From assembly GCA_964468685.1 (NCBI GenBank), contig CAYXUH010000018.1, positions 1-24,644 of the forward strand: 24,644 nt of DNA. The letters run 5' to 3'. How positions within the stretch are numbered: the stretch's first letter is position 1; the number at the start of each line of letters is the position of its first letter. Positions 24,035-24,644 of this stretch are shown here, in pieces. The position numbers and the translations under genes are program-made. The notes under the pieces were generated by a model that was given only the letters and a program-made list of their open reading frames with translations, was not told the DNA's origin and searched no databases. Origin of the DNA: UBA6078 sp964468685 (lineage in GTDB: Bacteria; Desulfobacterota; Syntrophia; Syntrophales; UBA2210).

Positions 24035-24644
24035 CATCCTTCCCTCCTTTTTTAGTTGCATGCTTTTCTATGATTATTCCCCCGTGCCCGTTTTCCACAG
24101 GCAGCACTGGCTTCAAAACACTCTTTTCGGGGACAAGCCCAGTCGGAATCAAAATATTCCATAAAAACCGGCAACCGTATTACCATCATAGGTATGTGGG
24201 ATAAATTATCAGTGAAGTTTTTCGAATGACTCCGCGAAAGGCTGGAGGAAACGTCCTTATAAACAACCTGTGCTGATATCATAGAGTTCGAACTGTAGCA
24301 GGATAAAACGAATATCACTAACTTTCTCCCCGGACAGTAAAGATATCGTCAACCAGAAACAGTAGAAGATCGGAGCTTCCATTCACAATCAACAGCAGAG
24401 AGTGTATGATCCTTGGGAAACTCCTCCACCATTTTACCTTCTTAGCCTAGTAGCAGGTCCTGTCTTCCCCTGTCAAGAGAAAATGGCTATTCCAAGCGGC
24501 GGAACACCCCGTCTCGGGCTTACACAAGGAGATGGTATCCACGGATATACCGATTCGCTCCGCTCTCTGGTATTAATTCGACCTGCACCGTAACTATTCA
24601 GCACAATGTTCTTTCACATCCATAAATACTGGGCACTTTCCCTG
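24035..24644 (-). promoter_or_regulatory. long conserved leader of binding protein gene 2 and window end
   Basis: Positions 24162-24579 repeat the leader of copy 1 gaplessly (offset 2089), including the block 24468-24579 that is identical over 112 bases. The minus-strand TTGACA recurs at 24476-24471, with TACTAG 18 bp on. The copy ends within ATTAATTCGACCTGCACC (24572-24589). The last 55 bases (24590-24644) are unlike anything else here and hold no gene I can see. Confidence 0.5.

Noticed and set aside
24280..24300. GTTCGAAC-like sequence resembling a tRNA T-loop
   Set aside because: No acceptor, D or anticodon arms can be folded around it; it is a short palindrome within the leader repeat.

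Overview
The window looks like chromosomal DNA of an anaerobic, acid-degrading bacterium of the Desulfobacterota (former Deltaproteobacteria) type. This rests on gene content only: a NDP-forming CoA ligase subunit, an AMP-forming acyl-CoA synthetase, a glutaconate-type CoA-transferase, an SDR, two paralogous orphan periplasmic binding proteins, a complete Liv-type ABC importer and an iron-sulfur flavoprotein. No rRNA, tRNA, CRISPR array or intact transposase was found, so the taxonomic call is tentative.

Region 1 (1-6778, GC-rich) holds two back-to-back operons. Leftward run SDR oxidoreductase, CoA-ligase alpha-like protein and an MFS carrier cut by the window edge. Rightward run a metal-dependent amidohydrolase, a PHP-domain hydrolase and an amidase-signature amidase. 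Two good sigma70 promoters face away from each other at 3463-3538, with palindromes placed like operators. Together they suggest uptake of an organic acid or amide, hydrolysis, CoA activation and oxidation.

Region 2 (6779-7348) is a decayed junction. It contains the C-terminal remnant of a CoA-transferase beta subunit, a 59-codon ORF of unknown nature and a perfect 12-bp hairpin. The G+C level and codon use change here.

Region 3 (7349-14495, lower GC) holds an acyl-CoA synthetase (+), then convergently a livH-livM-livG-livF-binding-protein operon (-). A 680-bp gap without a recognisable gene follows.

Region 4 (15176-20365) holds a NUDIX hydrolase and the CoA-transferase alpha and beta subunits (-), read from a good promoter. 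The alpha start codon sits directly behind a run of 11 G. On the other strand are an epoxide-hydrolase/dehalogenase-type alpha/beta hydrolase and a DUF1330 protein (+), and then a flavoprotein (-).

Region 5 (20506-24590) is a roughly 2.09-kb tandem duplication. Each copy has a terminator hairpin, a periplasmic binding protein gene and a long leader. The leaders are better conserved than the genes, including 112 bases without a single difference. Between the copies lie two 54-bp repeats whose hairpin stems differ by compensatory changes. This conserved leader and repeat structure is the most unusual signal in the window.
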